A DNA stretch of 54,081 nucleotides from Entamoeba invadens IP1. Lineage: Eukaryota > Evosea > Mastigamoebida > Endamoebidae. The notes below the pieces were generated by a model that was not told the origin of the DNA, did not search any database, and saw only the letters and a program-made list of their open reading frames with translations. Location of the stretch: NCBI RefSeq assembly GCF_000330505.1, contig NW_004443770.1, positions 20,609 through 74,689 on the forward strand, given 5' to 3'. Positions within the stretch are counted from its first letter, which is position 1, and each line of letters opens with the position of its first letter. The position numbers and the translations under genes were made by a program. Shown here piece after piece: positions 42,298-52,646 of this stretch.

Positions 42298-43920
42298 TCA
42301 ATGGCAGTTAAACACTCCTCCCCCACAAAACTCTCTTAACACCGAATTTGGTGCGAATCCCACCGAGTCCATTGGTAAGTAGAATGAGAGCAATCGGAGA
42401 TATGATTGTGCAAATCCATACAGAGGGTCGTTGGGGTTAACTGCGCGGAGCAAACATTGCGAGAACGTGACGAGCAAATTGACTTCATATGCCATGAACG
42501 TGGTGTAGACGAAATCCGCCTCTTTGATGTACGGGTAGATCCAAATCTTTTCCGCGCCGGCAACGTTGTCCCAGACTTCAAGAGTGCGTTCGACGGGGTA
42601 TCCTCTAAATAACATATCTCTGACCATTCGGCGTTGAATTCGTAAGAAATTGTTATCTAAGACGACATCATCAGTCAAACACACTGAATGAGAGACTGGC
42701 GCTATAAAGACCTTCACTTTCTTCTCATGAGGTACCTTTTGTGTCATTCTCTCATCAAGACAATGAATCCCTTCCATGATGATTATACCCCCGCGCGCTA
42801 AAGAAGCAGACGTCCCCTTCCCAACAGTCTCCGTTGACGTCGCGAAGTCGAAGTGTGGGATTTTGATCTCTTTGCCGTCCATTAAGTCACAAAGGTGTTG
42901 ATTAATCAAGTCGAGACGGAGCGCGTCGATGCGTTCCCAGTCGCGCTGTCCATTCTCATCAAGAGGACATTTGTCTTTATTGACATAGTAGTTATCTACA
43001 GACATCACAAGTGGCTTATGACCGATTCCCTCCAACGCAAGACTGACTTTATGAGCAAAAGTGGTCTTCCCCGAAGAGCTTGGCCCCGCTATTAATATCA
43101 GTTGTGTGTCTTTCTCCTCGACTTTATCAATCAACTTGGCCAATTGCCGCGTGTGGTAATTCTCGGCTTCTAACACGTTCTCGTCGTACGTCCTTTGTGT
43201 GATTGTTTTATTGACTTCTCCAACATCCAAATTGTTGTACAACTGACATGTAGGAATAGGGTTTTGTTCCATCGTGTACGAGTCCGTCACCATAAAGTCG
43301 GGGTAATCCAAGAAAACGGTTGCTCCTTCCAATCTGAGCAACGCCTTCTGTTTGAAGACACTTGGGTCCGACACAAATGGTTGTGAAAGAGTCAAGGTAT
43401 AGAATTTGTCAAGTGAAATGCACTCATAGAACGGGTTGTTCAAGGAACACACCAACGAAAGCGAATGAAGTTGCTTCGTCTCAGTAAAGAACTGTTTGCA
43501 AGAATTGAATGACATTCGAAGTGGTGTTAAAACTCTGTGGTGAAGGGCTTCGTACTCTTTATAAACAATTTGAAGCTCTTCGGGCGTCAAAAGCGGGTCA
43601 AGAGAGTACTTCGTCCCATCGCCAAATTCAGCTATAACAGCCATTCGCGTGGATGGAAAAGTCTTGTGTAACGCAAGACGGAGTAAGAACGCTTCGGTGC
43701 GGCGACACATGTTTTTACCTTCAACAGAGTCAATGTAGCACGGCGCAACCTCACATTCTGGTGTTAGTATGTAACTTGATAGGGTCTGTGCAATGCCATT
43801 CACCTTTAACCCGACAACCTGTGACGGGACATTTTCAATTTTGAGCTTCTCGACAACGTCAGAACACTTCACGGGGAAGGCCAAAGTTGTCGTCTGTCCT
43901 TTAAACCAGATGCTTGTCAT
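42298..43920 (-). CDS. uridine kinase/phosphoribulokinase-type kinase fused to TGS/ThrRS-like N-terminus
   Basis: The open frame reaches 43965 but begins GTG; the first ATG is at 43920, giving 540 residues (start uncertain). The N-terminal 130 residues resemble the TGS and editing-domain region of threonyl-tRNA synthetase (VVGLKVNGIAQTLSS, then CRRTEAFLLRLALHKTFPS). The kinase domain starts near 270: Walker A GPSSSGKTT (279-287), MSVDNYYVNKDKCP, DWERIDALRLDLINQHL, PHFDFATST and MEGIHCLDERM, all typical of the uridine kinase/PRK family. This TGS-kinase architecture is known in bacteria and several protists. It probably phosphorylates a nucleoside, but the true substrate of this subgroup is not certain. 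Cytosolic: no leader or membrane segment. Confidence 0.88.
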   Translation of the reverse strand: MTSIWFKGQTTTLAFPVKCSDVVEKLKIENVPSQVVGLKVNGIAQTLSSYILTPECEVAPCYIDSVEGKNMCRRTEAFLLRLALHKTFPSTRMAVIAEFGDGTKYSLDPLLTPEELQIVYKEYEALHHRVLTPLRMSFNSCKQFFTETKQLHSLSLVCSLNNPFYECISLDKFYTLTLSQPFVSDPSVFKQKALLRLEGATVFLDYPDFMVTDSYTMEQNPIPTCQLYNNLDVGEVNKTITQRTYDENVLEAENYHTRQLAKLIDKVEEKDTQLILIAGPSSSGKTTFAHKVSLALEGIGHKPLVMSVDNYYVNKDKCPLDENGQRDWERIDALRLDLINQHLCDLMDGKEIKIPHFDFATSTETVGKGTSASLARGGIIIMEGIHCLDERMTQKVPHEKKVKVFIAPVSHSVCLTDDVVLDNNFLRIQRRMVRDMLFRGYPVERTLEVWDNVAGAEKIWIYPYIKEADFVYTTFMAYEVNLLVTFSQCLLRAVNPNDPLYGFAQSYLRLLSFYLPMDSVGFAPNSVLREFCGGGVFNCH

Positions 43921-44681
43921 ACTTTTTTTCAAGATACTAAGATTCCTTCGATTTTCATCAGACACTCCATTGAACTATAATTAAATCGTATAAATATAAT
44001 ATTTTAATACCATTCGAAGGGAGTTCTTTTTTAGTAGAATGTTTGAAATGGACTCGTTGATTTAAAGTGTAGAAGAATAACAAATGCTAAAAAATGGTAT
44101 TGGAAATGTTATTAAGAAGCAGGAAATGTTTTTGGATGTATTTTTGAGAAGTTTTTTAAAGGGGAGCACCCAAAAATGCGTCGAAAAAGCTTCTTGGAAC
44201 TAAGAAAGCCAACAGAAATGGATTTTGGAGTGTTTGTTGCAGCAAAACTCCCGAAATAATCCACAAGACATTCCAAATACAAACGAATTGACCAAAATGG
44301 AATCTATTGAGAAAACCACACAGACTAGTACTTTAACTATACAACTCTAGTTTTTGAAAAGTTTTTTGTGAATTGACAAAAATAGAGCTACGAGATAATA
44401 GAATAGTAAAATAAAATTAATAAAGAGCTATAATTGAAATAGAGTCTGACGTGGTTTCTTTTCTGGGAGTTTTTTGTCTCAAATCAATAGAAATTGAAAA
44501 AATGGTCGGAGATTCCCAAAAATACTTTTTGAGTGCAGTTGCGACCATTTTTCTAGCAAAAACAATTAAAAAAGAAGAGGAGCATTTCTGTCTTTTCAGA
44601 AATGTTATGGGGTTCGAAAAATGTGTCTTTCTGCTTTTTTTTGGCGACAAACGGGCGAAGAAGGAAACTCAAATTCAGTCA
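43921..44681. other. divergent intergenic region with hairpin
   Basis: Holds the 5' sides of the kinase (minus) and the zinc-finger-like gene (plus). At 44583-44604 CATTTCTG pairs perfectly with CAGAAATG around TCTTTT. An open frame from 44502 joins the downstream gene, but its translation is low-complexity. Confidence 0.45.
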
Positions 44682-45617
44682 ATGAACGTGACTTCCCCAC
44701 ACGACCTTTTAGCTCCTCCCCAGCCCGACATACAAAATATGCAGGACACCTCTATGGGTCTCGGACTGAACTTTGCAGACAAAGGCCCGGAGTTTATGAA
44801 CACGGACCGGACTATTAAGAAGCTTGAGAAGGGATTTGTGACACTCCGCCACGGTCCAAACCAATATTTCTATTGCCTCCATTGTGACAAGTGGTTTAAG
44901 AAGTCACAGACGGCCAAACACACGAGCGAGACGATAGGAGCCGACTTGGACATAGCAAAGAAAGTCCTCTTCTATAAAGAGAATATGGCTTCGATGCAAC
45001 CGCAGATGTTACACTCCTTCAATGACTTTGTGAAGACCGTTCAAGTCCGGAAGAAGAAGGGGGCACTTGACGGTCTGCGGAAGAAAGCTAATATGAGGGA
45101 GTTAGTCGGCTTTGAAGCGAAGAAGCCGGGAGGAATGCAACTTGGACTTGAGAATTGTAACCTCCCAAATTTGAATATGATGGCACCTGAAGAGAATAAA
45201 ATGAACGAAGAGTATACACTCGAGTATAACATTGATAACTACGATAAGTGGGATATGAGTATCATCTGTAAATATATCAAAGAAAGGTGCTTTGTCAACG
45301 AGGAAATGAACATCCAAAAAGTCGTCAACGTCATCACACGGCTGTTTAACGGCGAAGAACGACTGAAGGATAGAAGACTCATTAACTCCGTCCAACGGAA
45401 GAAGGCGGATATCGTCTCCGAGATCATCTCCGACATATTCGTCAGAGTCGGGCTGACACGACAACAAGTCACTGAGATGAATTCGATCATTCAAATGACA
45501 TTTGCTGTTCTGTCGCCACAAAGTGTCGGGATCATCTCGAAAGTACATACAAGTTATCAATCGTGTGTGAGAAGGTCTGTCTCGAACGGTACAATGAACG
45601 AGAAGAAGAAGAAGTAA
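44682..45617 (+). CDS. hypothetical protein with single zinc-finger-like motif
   Basis: The frame is open from 44451 (GTG). ATG codons at 44502 and 44682 are possible; I prefer 44682 (MNVTSPHDLLAPPQPD, 311 residues), because the upstream residues look like translated spacer and carry a hairpin. A C-x2-C...H unit, FYCLHCDKWFKKSQTAKH, lies near residue 60 and could bind zinc. A basic helix follows (VQVRKKKGALDGLRKKANM). The C-terminal half is helical, charged and ends in KKKK, a possible nuclear signal. G+C is relatively high throughout. I recognise no family. The upstream-start version would have 371 residues. Confidence 0.65.
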   Translation: MNVTSPHDLLAPPQPDIQNMQDTSMGLGLNFADKGPEFMNTDRTIKKLEKGFVTLRHGPNQYFYCLHCDKWFKKSQTAKHTSETIGADLDIAKKVLFYKENMASMQPQMLHSFNDFVKTVQVRKKKGALDGLRKKANMRELVGFEAKKPGGMQLGLENCNLPNLNMMAPEENKMNEEYTLEYNIDNYDKWDMSIICKYIKERCFVNEEMNIQKVVNVITRLFNGEERLKDRRLINSVQRKKADIVSEIISDIFVRVGLTRQQVTEMNSIIQMTFAVLSPQSVGIISKVHTSYQSCVRRSVSNGTMNEKKKK

Positions 45618-46297
45618 ATCATTTGTTTTCTATTGATTTGGTGAGGTAAAGTGTTTATTGAATGAGGAGACAAGAATATGAGGATTTGTGGTGGAATAAC
45701 TGTACATGTGAAAAGAGCGTTTTTATATAACTTTTTAATATTATTTTTATAATATTTTTATTATAAAGGAAACTATAAGTATTATTGGTTTCAAAACACT
45801 CGTTGTTTGCTTCAATGTGTGGAGAATTTGACTGAAAATTTAAATTCTTTCAATTTATTATATTTATTATTTATAATATTATAATTCATATTAAATATTA
45901 CAATTCGTTAAACTAATCTTTTGAAAGAAGCTTGCCTTCTGAAAATGGTTTTTTTATTATTACTACTAAATAAACTATAAACAACTTATTTATATTATTT
46001 TTAATTTGTTACACATTAATCAAAATTATTTTAAAAATATTGTTTTTAATATTTTGCTATTAATTATAGTATTATTATTATTAAATCAACTATTTTTAAA
46101 AAACAATCCCAGAAGGCTAGCTTTGGGAAATGTTAATGTTTGTAAAAAAAAGTATTAAAAACCAAAACGATACTATTATTATTTGTTAATTAATTAGTGT
46201 TGTTTATTAATAAAAAATGTCATAAGAACTAGTTTATTATATAGTTTACTCTAGTATTACTTCTAGTAACTAGTGTTTAATGAGTTCAATAGAAAGT
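45618..46297. other. AT-rich convergent spacer
   Basis: Between two converging 3' ends. No gene or clear structure seen. Confidence 0.55.
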
Positions 46298-47737
46298 TCA
46301 TAAGATATCATCATCATCTTCATCACCATGTACACCGAGAATACATGACGCGATATCGGACACCTTCTTCACGTGATTTCCAGATAATTCCTCAACGATG
46401 TCATGCAACCCACTTTCAATGAAATAGTGATTTGTCCCCATTTCATTCTCCTCAGAAAAATCCATGAAGTTTTTGAGTGTTATTAAAGCGGTTGTGACCG
46501 AGTTAGAATCCACGTCGGGGAGTTTCAAATAGTTCAAATAGATATAATACAGTTGTTGGCAGATGAGGTACTCCTTGTCTTCCTCTGAGGACATTTGGAA
46601 TGCGTTATTGAATAAAAAAATGAGTTGTGGGAGGTCGGTGTCACTGAACATATTTGGCTGTGTTGTTTCTTGGAAGATGTACGAGAAGATGTTATAACTT
46701 CTCAGCACGGCGACGGCACGAAACCCCATCAAACAGAGATTTCCAAAGAGAATGAAGTAATTGCAAAAAGACAGACTTTTGTTGTCGTCGAAAAGTCTGC
46801 AAGACTCTTTAAACGCTTGAGTGACTGTTTCTAAGACATTCTGATCCATCAATTTTTGTGCATATTTCTGCTTAAGTACCGAGACGTCGATCAAAAAGTT
46901 CAGAGCACTCTGTGACACTGTAGATTGTACTCCATCAAGCTCACTTGCTATTGTTTCTAAGAGATTTGGCTTACTCAAGAGAGTTTTGTGGTTCGGTTTT
47001 TGCATCACAAGATTCGACAACGACGCCAAGAAGTTGTCTGGGTAATTCGGGAGTAAAAAGAAGAGCGAAAGTAATTGACTCAAATACTCTAAAGGTATCA
47101 CAAAAGTCCGAGTGATTGCTTCTAAACACGTCGCGACAGCCTCGACCATTTCCGTCTCTTTAAAAGTGTTCAAAGTACTCACCAATTTTGGAATGAAGAC
47201 ATTCACTGTCTCTTCAAGACTAAAAAAGTGGTCGACCTTTGTGAATGTCGCCAAAAGACTTAAAGAGTTCATTCGGACCGTCAAATCAGTGCTTTGCATA
47301 TACAACAGACAGATGTTGTGGATATTATTCTTCTTTAAGTATATCGCGTAGACGTCGTTGATAGTCGCCATATTAAAAAAGATCCAAAGAATGAATGCGA
47401 CAGTCACACATGATGAATTGGGGTCGACCAACACTCGAAATAAGTCAGAAAAGATCTTTAAGTCCATCATCGCGTCTAAGCATTTATACCCCGTTTTGTG
47501 ACACAAGTACTTCACTTTCTTGACACACATTTCTACGTCTCTGTTATTGTGAAGATCTTCACTGATTTGGTAAAGATCTTTCATATCAACTTTCACACTA
47601 AAATTCGTGAGAGAAGGCTCTTGGATCATCCGTCTCGAACGAAGAATATTCTCACGACGCGACTGTCGAATTGGAACTATCGTTTGGGACGACGATGCAC
47701 ATACCTCTTGAAATGATGGACTCTTCCGATAGCTCAT
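46298..47737 (-). CDS. importin-alpha-like armadillo repeat protein (divergent)
   Basis: 479 residues from an ATG. Layout follows importin alpha: a basic N-terminal segment like an importin-beta-binding domain (RQSRRENILRSRRMIQE, about 23-39), a helical ARM solenoid (about 50-460), and an acidic C-terminal tail (GDEDDDDIL). Repeat-like helices include FILWIFFNMATINDVYAIYL, comparable to the WALTNIASG helix of importin alpha. The W and N of the ARM array that grip nuclear localisation signals are mostly missing elsewhere, so cargo binding may differ or be lost. Importin alpha carries NLS cargo into the nucleus together with importin beta. Another ARM protein is the main alternative. Single exon. 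Confidence 0.65.
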   Translation of the reverse strand: MSYRKSPSFQEVCASSSQTIVPIRQSRRENILRSRRMIQEPSLTNFSVKVDMKDLYQISEDLHNNRDVEMCVKKVKYLCHKTGYKCLDAMMDLKIFSDLFRVLVDPNSSCVTVAFILWIFFNMATINDVYAIYLKKNNIHNICLLYMQSTDLTVRMNSLSLLATFTKVDHFFSLEETVNVFIPKLVSTLNTFKETEMVEAVATCLEAITRTFVIPLEYLSQLLSLFFLLPNYPDNFLASLSNLVMQKPNHKTLLSKPNLLETIASELDGVQSTVSQSALNFLIDVSVLKQKYAQKLMDQNVLETVTQAFKESCRLFDDNKSLSFCNYFILFGNLCLMGFRAVAVLRSYNIFSYIFQETTQPNMFSDTDLPQLIFLFNNAFQMSSEEDKEYLICQQLYYIYLNYLKLPDVDSNSVTTALITLKNFMDFSEENEMGTNHYFIESGLHDIVEELSGNHVKKVSDIASCILGVHGDEDDDDIL

Positions 47738-47770
47738 TAATTATTTAAACCAGTTTTGAGTCACTTTTCT

Positions 47771-47858
47771 ATAATATTATATTATACTATATTATACTAT
47801 ATTATATTATACTATATTATACTATATTATACTATATTATACTATATTATACTATATT
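47771..47858. repeat. (ACTATATTAT)n minisatellite
   Basis: A 10-bp unit, ACTATATTAT, is repeated in exact register at 47811-47850 with looser copies on both sides. It lies 34 bases upstream of the importin-like gene's start codon, thus in its promoter or leader. Confidence 0.85.
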
Positions 47859-48048
47859 TTACCATTGGCTTATAGTTTCTGAGTGAGATTAAAATTAACG
47901 ATACAATTTTACTATTATTTATATATAAAATTGTGTAAATAATTAATGTATTATATTTAATTAAAACTAATGGCTCGTTAAATATAAAAAGGTGTTATTT
48001 AATACAATAAAAAATTAATACAAAGCTAATGAACTAGAAAAGAAACTA

Positions 48049-48360
48049 ATGGAAATTGAACAAGAGATAGCATGTTTGTACAACCGAAATGTTATCCCTC
48101 TTGAGGTTGGGGAATCTCCGATGCGCGTGTTATTGAAGTTTTATGAGCAGTGTTGTCCACATCCAATCGATGAGGAAAAAGACTTCATCACGACTGATCA
48201 TGTCACTTTGAGAAACACCGCAATCAACTCACTCATCGGAAGAGGTGAGATCACTGACGAGAAAATTCAAGAGGCAATGAAGTCACACATTGAAAAGCAA
48301 CGCGACTTCCACATCAATTGGAAGTACAGACAGGCCATGAGATTCCTTTCAATGTATTAA
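48049..48360 (+). CDS. hypothetical protein, 103 aa
   Basis: From an ATG, 103 residues with balanced composition and higher G+C than its surroundings, so probably coding. The N-terminus MEIEQEIACLYNRNVIPLEV is followed by CCPHPIDEEKDFITTDHVTL and a charged helical C-terminal half (EKIQEAMKSHIEKQRDFHIN, then WKYRQAMRFLSMY). No leader or membrane segment. I recognise no family. Divergent from the importin-like gene; the short region between them contains the 10-bp minisatellite. Confidence 0.6.
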   Translation: MEIEQEIACLYNRNVIPLEVGESPMRVLLKFYEQCCPHPIDEEKDFITTDHVTLRNTAINSLIGRGEITDEKIQEAMKSHIEKQRDFHINWKYRQAMRFLSMY

Positions 48361-49531
48361 CTCTTAATAATATTAAATTTATTGACTGTCTTTTTCTCTT
48401 TTTACTTTATTGTATTATTCATTCTTGATATTTTTACTATTATTCATATTAAAAAGTTATTTTTAATATAAATTAAAAATAATTATTATTTTATTATTAT
48501 TTATATTATTATTTTTAATTGAATAAAATAAACAATTTACATTATTTACTTTATTTTATAAAATACTATTTTCTGATAAAAAATTCACATAAAATCAATT
48601 TAAGAAAATTTTATTATATAATAAAGAAAAAAGAAGGAAACAGAAAAAGTTCAATAAACCAAATTAAATGACAATAATTAAATGTATCTAAAAGCAATAC
48701 AATTAAAAAATTACAAAAGTAAGTACAGATAGCGGAATGTTTTTATGTTTCATGAAATGGGTGTTATAGGAGATTTTATATTTAAAATTAATAAACATAG
48801 TTTTAAGAATACGTCAATACTATTTTTCTTTTTTCGAAACCACGAAAGACTTGAATTTTGAACCAGACTGTTTCATTCACAATTTTATAATCATCCTTTT
48901 AACTATCGTACATCAAATAGAATTCTTTTTTATTTGTAACATGTTTATTATTTGAGCATCGTTTAAAACTAATCTGCTTCGAAATTAAATAATTTATTTG
49001 CTTTATTTTTTGGAAAGTTCGTTGAATCAATGAACCATAATGTCATTAGATGTAGTTGTTACTGATTTATTACTATTTCTTCTTCATTATATTTTGACGA
49101 AATAATTGTATATTTTATTATATAAAATAATTATTTTTGAAATTGTATAAGAAAACAACCAAGAAAGTGATATTATTAATGATAAACTTGTGAAACAATT
49201 GATTTTTATAATTATTGTATAAGTATACAACTCACATTTCAAACTGAAAGAAGAAACGAATTTTGTTTCATATTCAAATGATTTTCTTGATATTATTGCT
49301 TTCAACTGATTGTGTATAACAATTGGTAAGTTACTTTTTATAAATGTGATAATATTTCAAATATTTTGTATATTATCAATCGAATCAACAAGTTGTTATT
49401 TATTTATTATTGTGTAATTTCATTTATAATAATAAAGCATTGAAGACTATTTCAACTTTAAGTTTTACATGTAAACGATTGTTGTAATTTTATAATAATT
49501 TGTTAAAATACTTTATTGTTTAAAAGTAATA
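48361..49531. other. AT-rich spacer
   Basis: No gene seen. The minus-strand open frame at 49087-49305 is F/I/Y-rich low complexity. Confidence 0.55.
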
Positions 49532-50509
49532 CAGGGGTGAAACTGAAGGTATTAATTTGAAAGTGGATGTATTAATTTAGGGTTCATTTTCTTTTAATCT
49601 ATTGGCCAAAAACGAACTAACATGTAAATCATTAAATTTAAGCCGTTTAATGCGACATAACTACAACAAAAAACAAGTAAAATTGGACAAAAACCACTAT
49701 TTCCAACACAGTCACGATTTTTGGAAAAGGAAAATATAGTTAATATTATAGTTACAAAATTATAAAAATTATTATAAATTTCAACACAAGAAATTATAAC
49801 AATATTAATTATTTACTATACATTATATTATTCTTGTTTATAATAAATTTATCATTATTTTGTTATTATTCAAACAACACTCGACATAAAAATGATTTAC
49901 GATAATTTGGGTTGTGTTTCGCGGCCTTCACGACCGGCCTGCGTTTGAAAAACACAAACCAAAGTGTAATAATGAGCTGCATTAACCAATCTGAACGTCA
50001 ATATAACATTTTTAAATAATTGTGTTGATAATAAATAAACAAACAAACCATAAAGCTAATACTCACCCACACATTAAAATACACTTAAAATATTTATCAA
50101 GTTGTAAACGGGTTGTGTTTTGTCTTAAACCCTGAAAATACAATTGAATAATAACAAATTTACTATAATACACCGTCAATTATTTTTAATGGTTTAATTA
50201 TAATAATTATTACTATTGATTCATTTTTTAACTTTAGCTGATTATTAAAAACACACAAATTCATGATGAATTTTTATATAACCATTGATATAATTAAAAT
50301 ACTATTAAAATATTAATATGTTGGAATCGTTACAAAACATATTTATTGATTCTTTTCATTTTGTTTGCATTGTTTTTCATTGTCAAATTCAAATCAAGGG
50401 GGTTGGCTTATTTTACGAATCATAAAACCCAGAAAAATGCCAAATTTGGCATCAAAAACCCTAAATTAATACATCCGCTTTCAAACTTATACCTTCAGTT
50501 TCACCCCCG
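49532..50509. mobile_element. MITE-like non-autonomous DNA transposon, 978 bp
   Basis: The ends are inverted copies of about 53 bases: CAGGGGTGAAACTGAAGGTA at 49532 and, in reverse complement, CGGGGGTGAAACTGAAGGTA ending at 50509. Similarity continues to TGTATTAATTTAGGGTT with about five mismatches overall. TA occurs on both sides. An imperfect 8-base duplication (AAGTAATA / ACATAATA, six of eight) is also possible if one end shifts by a base. CAGGGGTGAAA resembles hAT termini (for example Ac), which make 8-base duplications. No open frame lies inside. An imperfect palindrome (49909-49960) sits near its centre. A hAT transposase ruin begins 180 bases to the right, so hAT origin is plausible but unproven. 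Confidence 0.8.
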
Positions 50510-50688
50510 TACATAATATTTATCAGACATAAAATTTATTGAGGGTTAAAAATATAATTAAAATAAAAAAATGAGAGAAAAATTCTCATGATTTTGAATA
50601 ATCTGTATGCCTTTTCTTGAAGTCTAATACACGCTTTTCCAAACAACATGAAACAGAAAATATTGGTATTTTGTCTACTTCACAATAA

Positions 50689-52014
50689 ATGGATAGAGAA
50701 GTTTTTAAAAGGAAGTTACTTGGAGTCACACTTAAAAACAATCCGTTTTATTTCATTGTAGAACAAACAGCTTTTGAAGAATTTGTAAATTCTGTTAATA
50801 CAAATTCAACTGAAATTTTTACAATACGGTTACTTGATGAGTGTTGTCACTTGGAATACCATTGGTTAATTTACATTGCATTACAACCGATGGTTGTGCT
50901 ACCATATGGGTGAAAGTTTTGAAGCGGAACCAAAAGTAAAAACGATAGAATCTGTTTGTCAGTGGTTTTGTAAAGAAGAAAGAATTAAAGACTTTAAAAA
51001 ACAAAGTAAAAATGTAAAAATGGGAATATTTTCTTATTGTTTCAAGTGATGGATGTACATATACAACATTTTGAATGATATTACTTTAAATTATAAAATT
51101 TTTAACAAAGTATATATTTGATATATAAATTGTTTTAAATTATTTACTTGATTTTTTTAAATAGTACAATTTATACAAAAATTGATATAAAGGAAATATA
51201 AATTAAAAAATTAATAACTATAGAGTATTTTAAAATTATAATTTTATTCCTCAAGTTCCATTCAAGAAAGGAATAGTTACTGAAGACACAAAAAGAACTA
51301 AGGTGTTTATTGGTTATAATAGTTTGATAAGAAAGGTCGAAAAAACAAACTTTAAAGATATTACCAAACTGGAAAAATTTTTGAAAGTTCACTACTTCTT
51401 AAATTAAAGTATCGAATTTTGACTGAACTAACTATTAGATACAATAACGTGTCACACTCAGTAAATATGAACATAATTGGTGGTCTTGTCGACTTTTCAA
51501 ATTACATCATTGATTTAACTGTTTGGGACAAAAACCAAGGCCTTACTGTAATGATGGTATTCTGGCTATCACTGACATTCATGAACGTAGTAAAAGCTTA
51601 TAGCATTAATTGATAATTACAAGAATTTATTAGTAGAAGTTGTAAGATTAACTAATTATTTATATAATTGCAGTGAACGTGAATTTAGAAAATATCATAA
51701 AAATAAAAAAGAGTTGCAATAAACTTTTGAGATGTTGACAAAATAGCAATACGGTTTCATTCTGGTCGACAATAATACAACATTTAAACAATTTTAACTT
51801 TTGGAATTACAAAGTTTTGTTGTAAAAACAATGATTATTTTTCTTGCAACAATGGATGTAGAAATGTTATTTTCAAAGATGAAATGACCTATCATCAAAA
51901 TAGGATATTAAAAATAAAATTTGAAAAATACACGTTGTTGTTTCAGCTTCGAAACAGCATGCATAACAACAGATGTATCTTTTTAATTGAATTGACTAAA
52001 TTAATGTTTTTTTA
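50689..52014 (+). pseudogene. hAT-family transposase pseudogene
   Basis: Scattered pieces in order on the plus strand. 50689-50913 has NNPFYFIVEQTAFEEFVNSV, like the hAT segment before the catalytic core. About 51419-51613 has FSNYIIDLTVWDKNQGLTVM then FWLSLTFMN, like the D-x-W region containing the first catalytic Asp. About 51848-52012 has LATMDVEMLFSKMK, then (after a frame change) YHQNRILKIKFEKYTLLFQL, like the C-terminal dimerisation motif with E-x-x-FS. Stops and shifts separate all pieces and much of the core between is unreadable. hAT enzymes cut and paste DNA. This copy is certainly dead. The pieces are too decayed to place in a subfamily. Confidence 0.65.
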
Positions 52015-52597
52015 AAAGTTTTTTCAATGTTTTCAATTTATTAATTTTTGAAATGCAATTTTGTTTTCAATGATAATAGAATTTAGATAAAGTGGATTAT
52101 ACATATTTTCATTTCAAATAGTACTTTTTTCATCGAGGTGACCCGAATTCTCGCTTTCAAACAATTGCATTGTAATCAATGCACGACTTACACCAAAAAT
52201 TGAATGAGATAATCAACTTTTTATCTATTTATTTTTTCAGTTTCTCTTTTCTAGTTGAACAAAATTAAATTAAATTAATTTGGTTTGGATTCTTAAACAA
52301 TGTTGATTTGTTGGTTTTTGTTAAAATAAATCGATGTGATTGTGTATGGAATTAACTTTATAATTATAAAACAAACCATGTTTTTTAAATAAACAAAATA
52401 CTTATAAGTAAATTTGTTTATTATTTTAAAGTTGTAAATATTAAAAAAACTATTTTTTATAGTTTATTTATAATAAAAATTAAATTTAATTGAAAAAATA
52501 AAACAAACATAACAAAACCCTATTTTAATTTCAATAATTATCTTTTAACTAGTATTGTAAAATTTGTGTATTGAACTATTTAAGTTGTTTAAACTTA

Positions 52598-52646
52598 TTA
52601 CTACATTGTTGTATCATACAAGTTGTATGGTACAACAATGTAGTAA
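52598..52646. repeat. 49-bp near-perfect palindrome
   Basis: The arm 52598-52621 (TTACTACATTGTTGTATCAT then ACAA) is the reverse complement of 52623-52646 with one mismatch (a G-U pair if transcribed) and a single base, 52622, at the centre. It is much longer than expected from composition alone. Confidence 0.85.

Noticed and set aside
43921..43965. GTG start for the kinase
   Set aside because: Nuclear eukaryotic genes rarely use GTG; the first ATG (43920) was taken.
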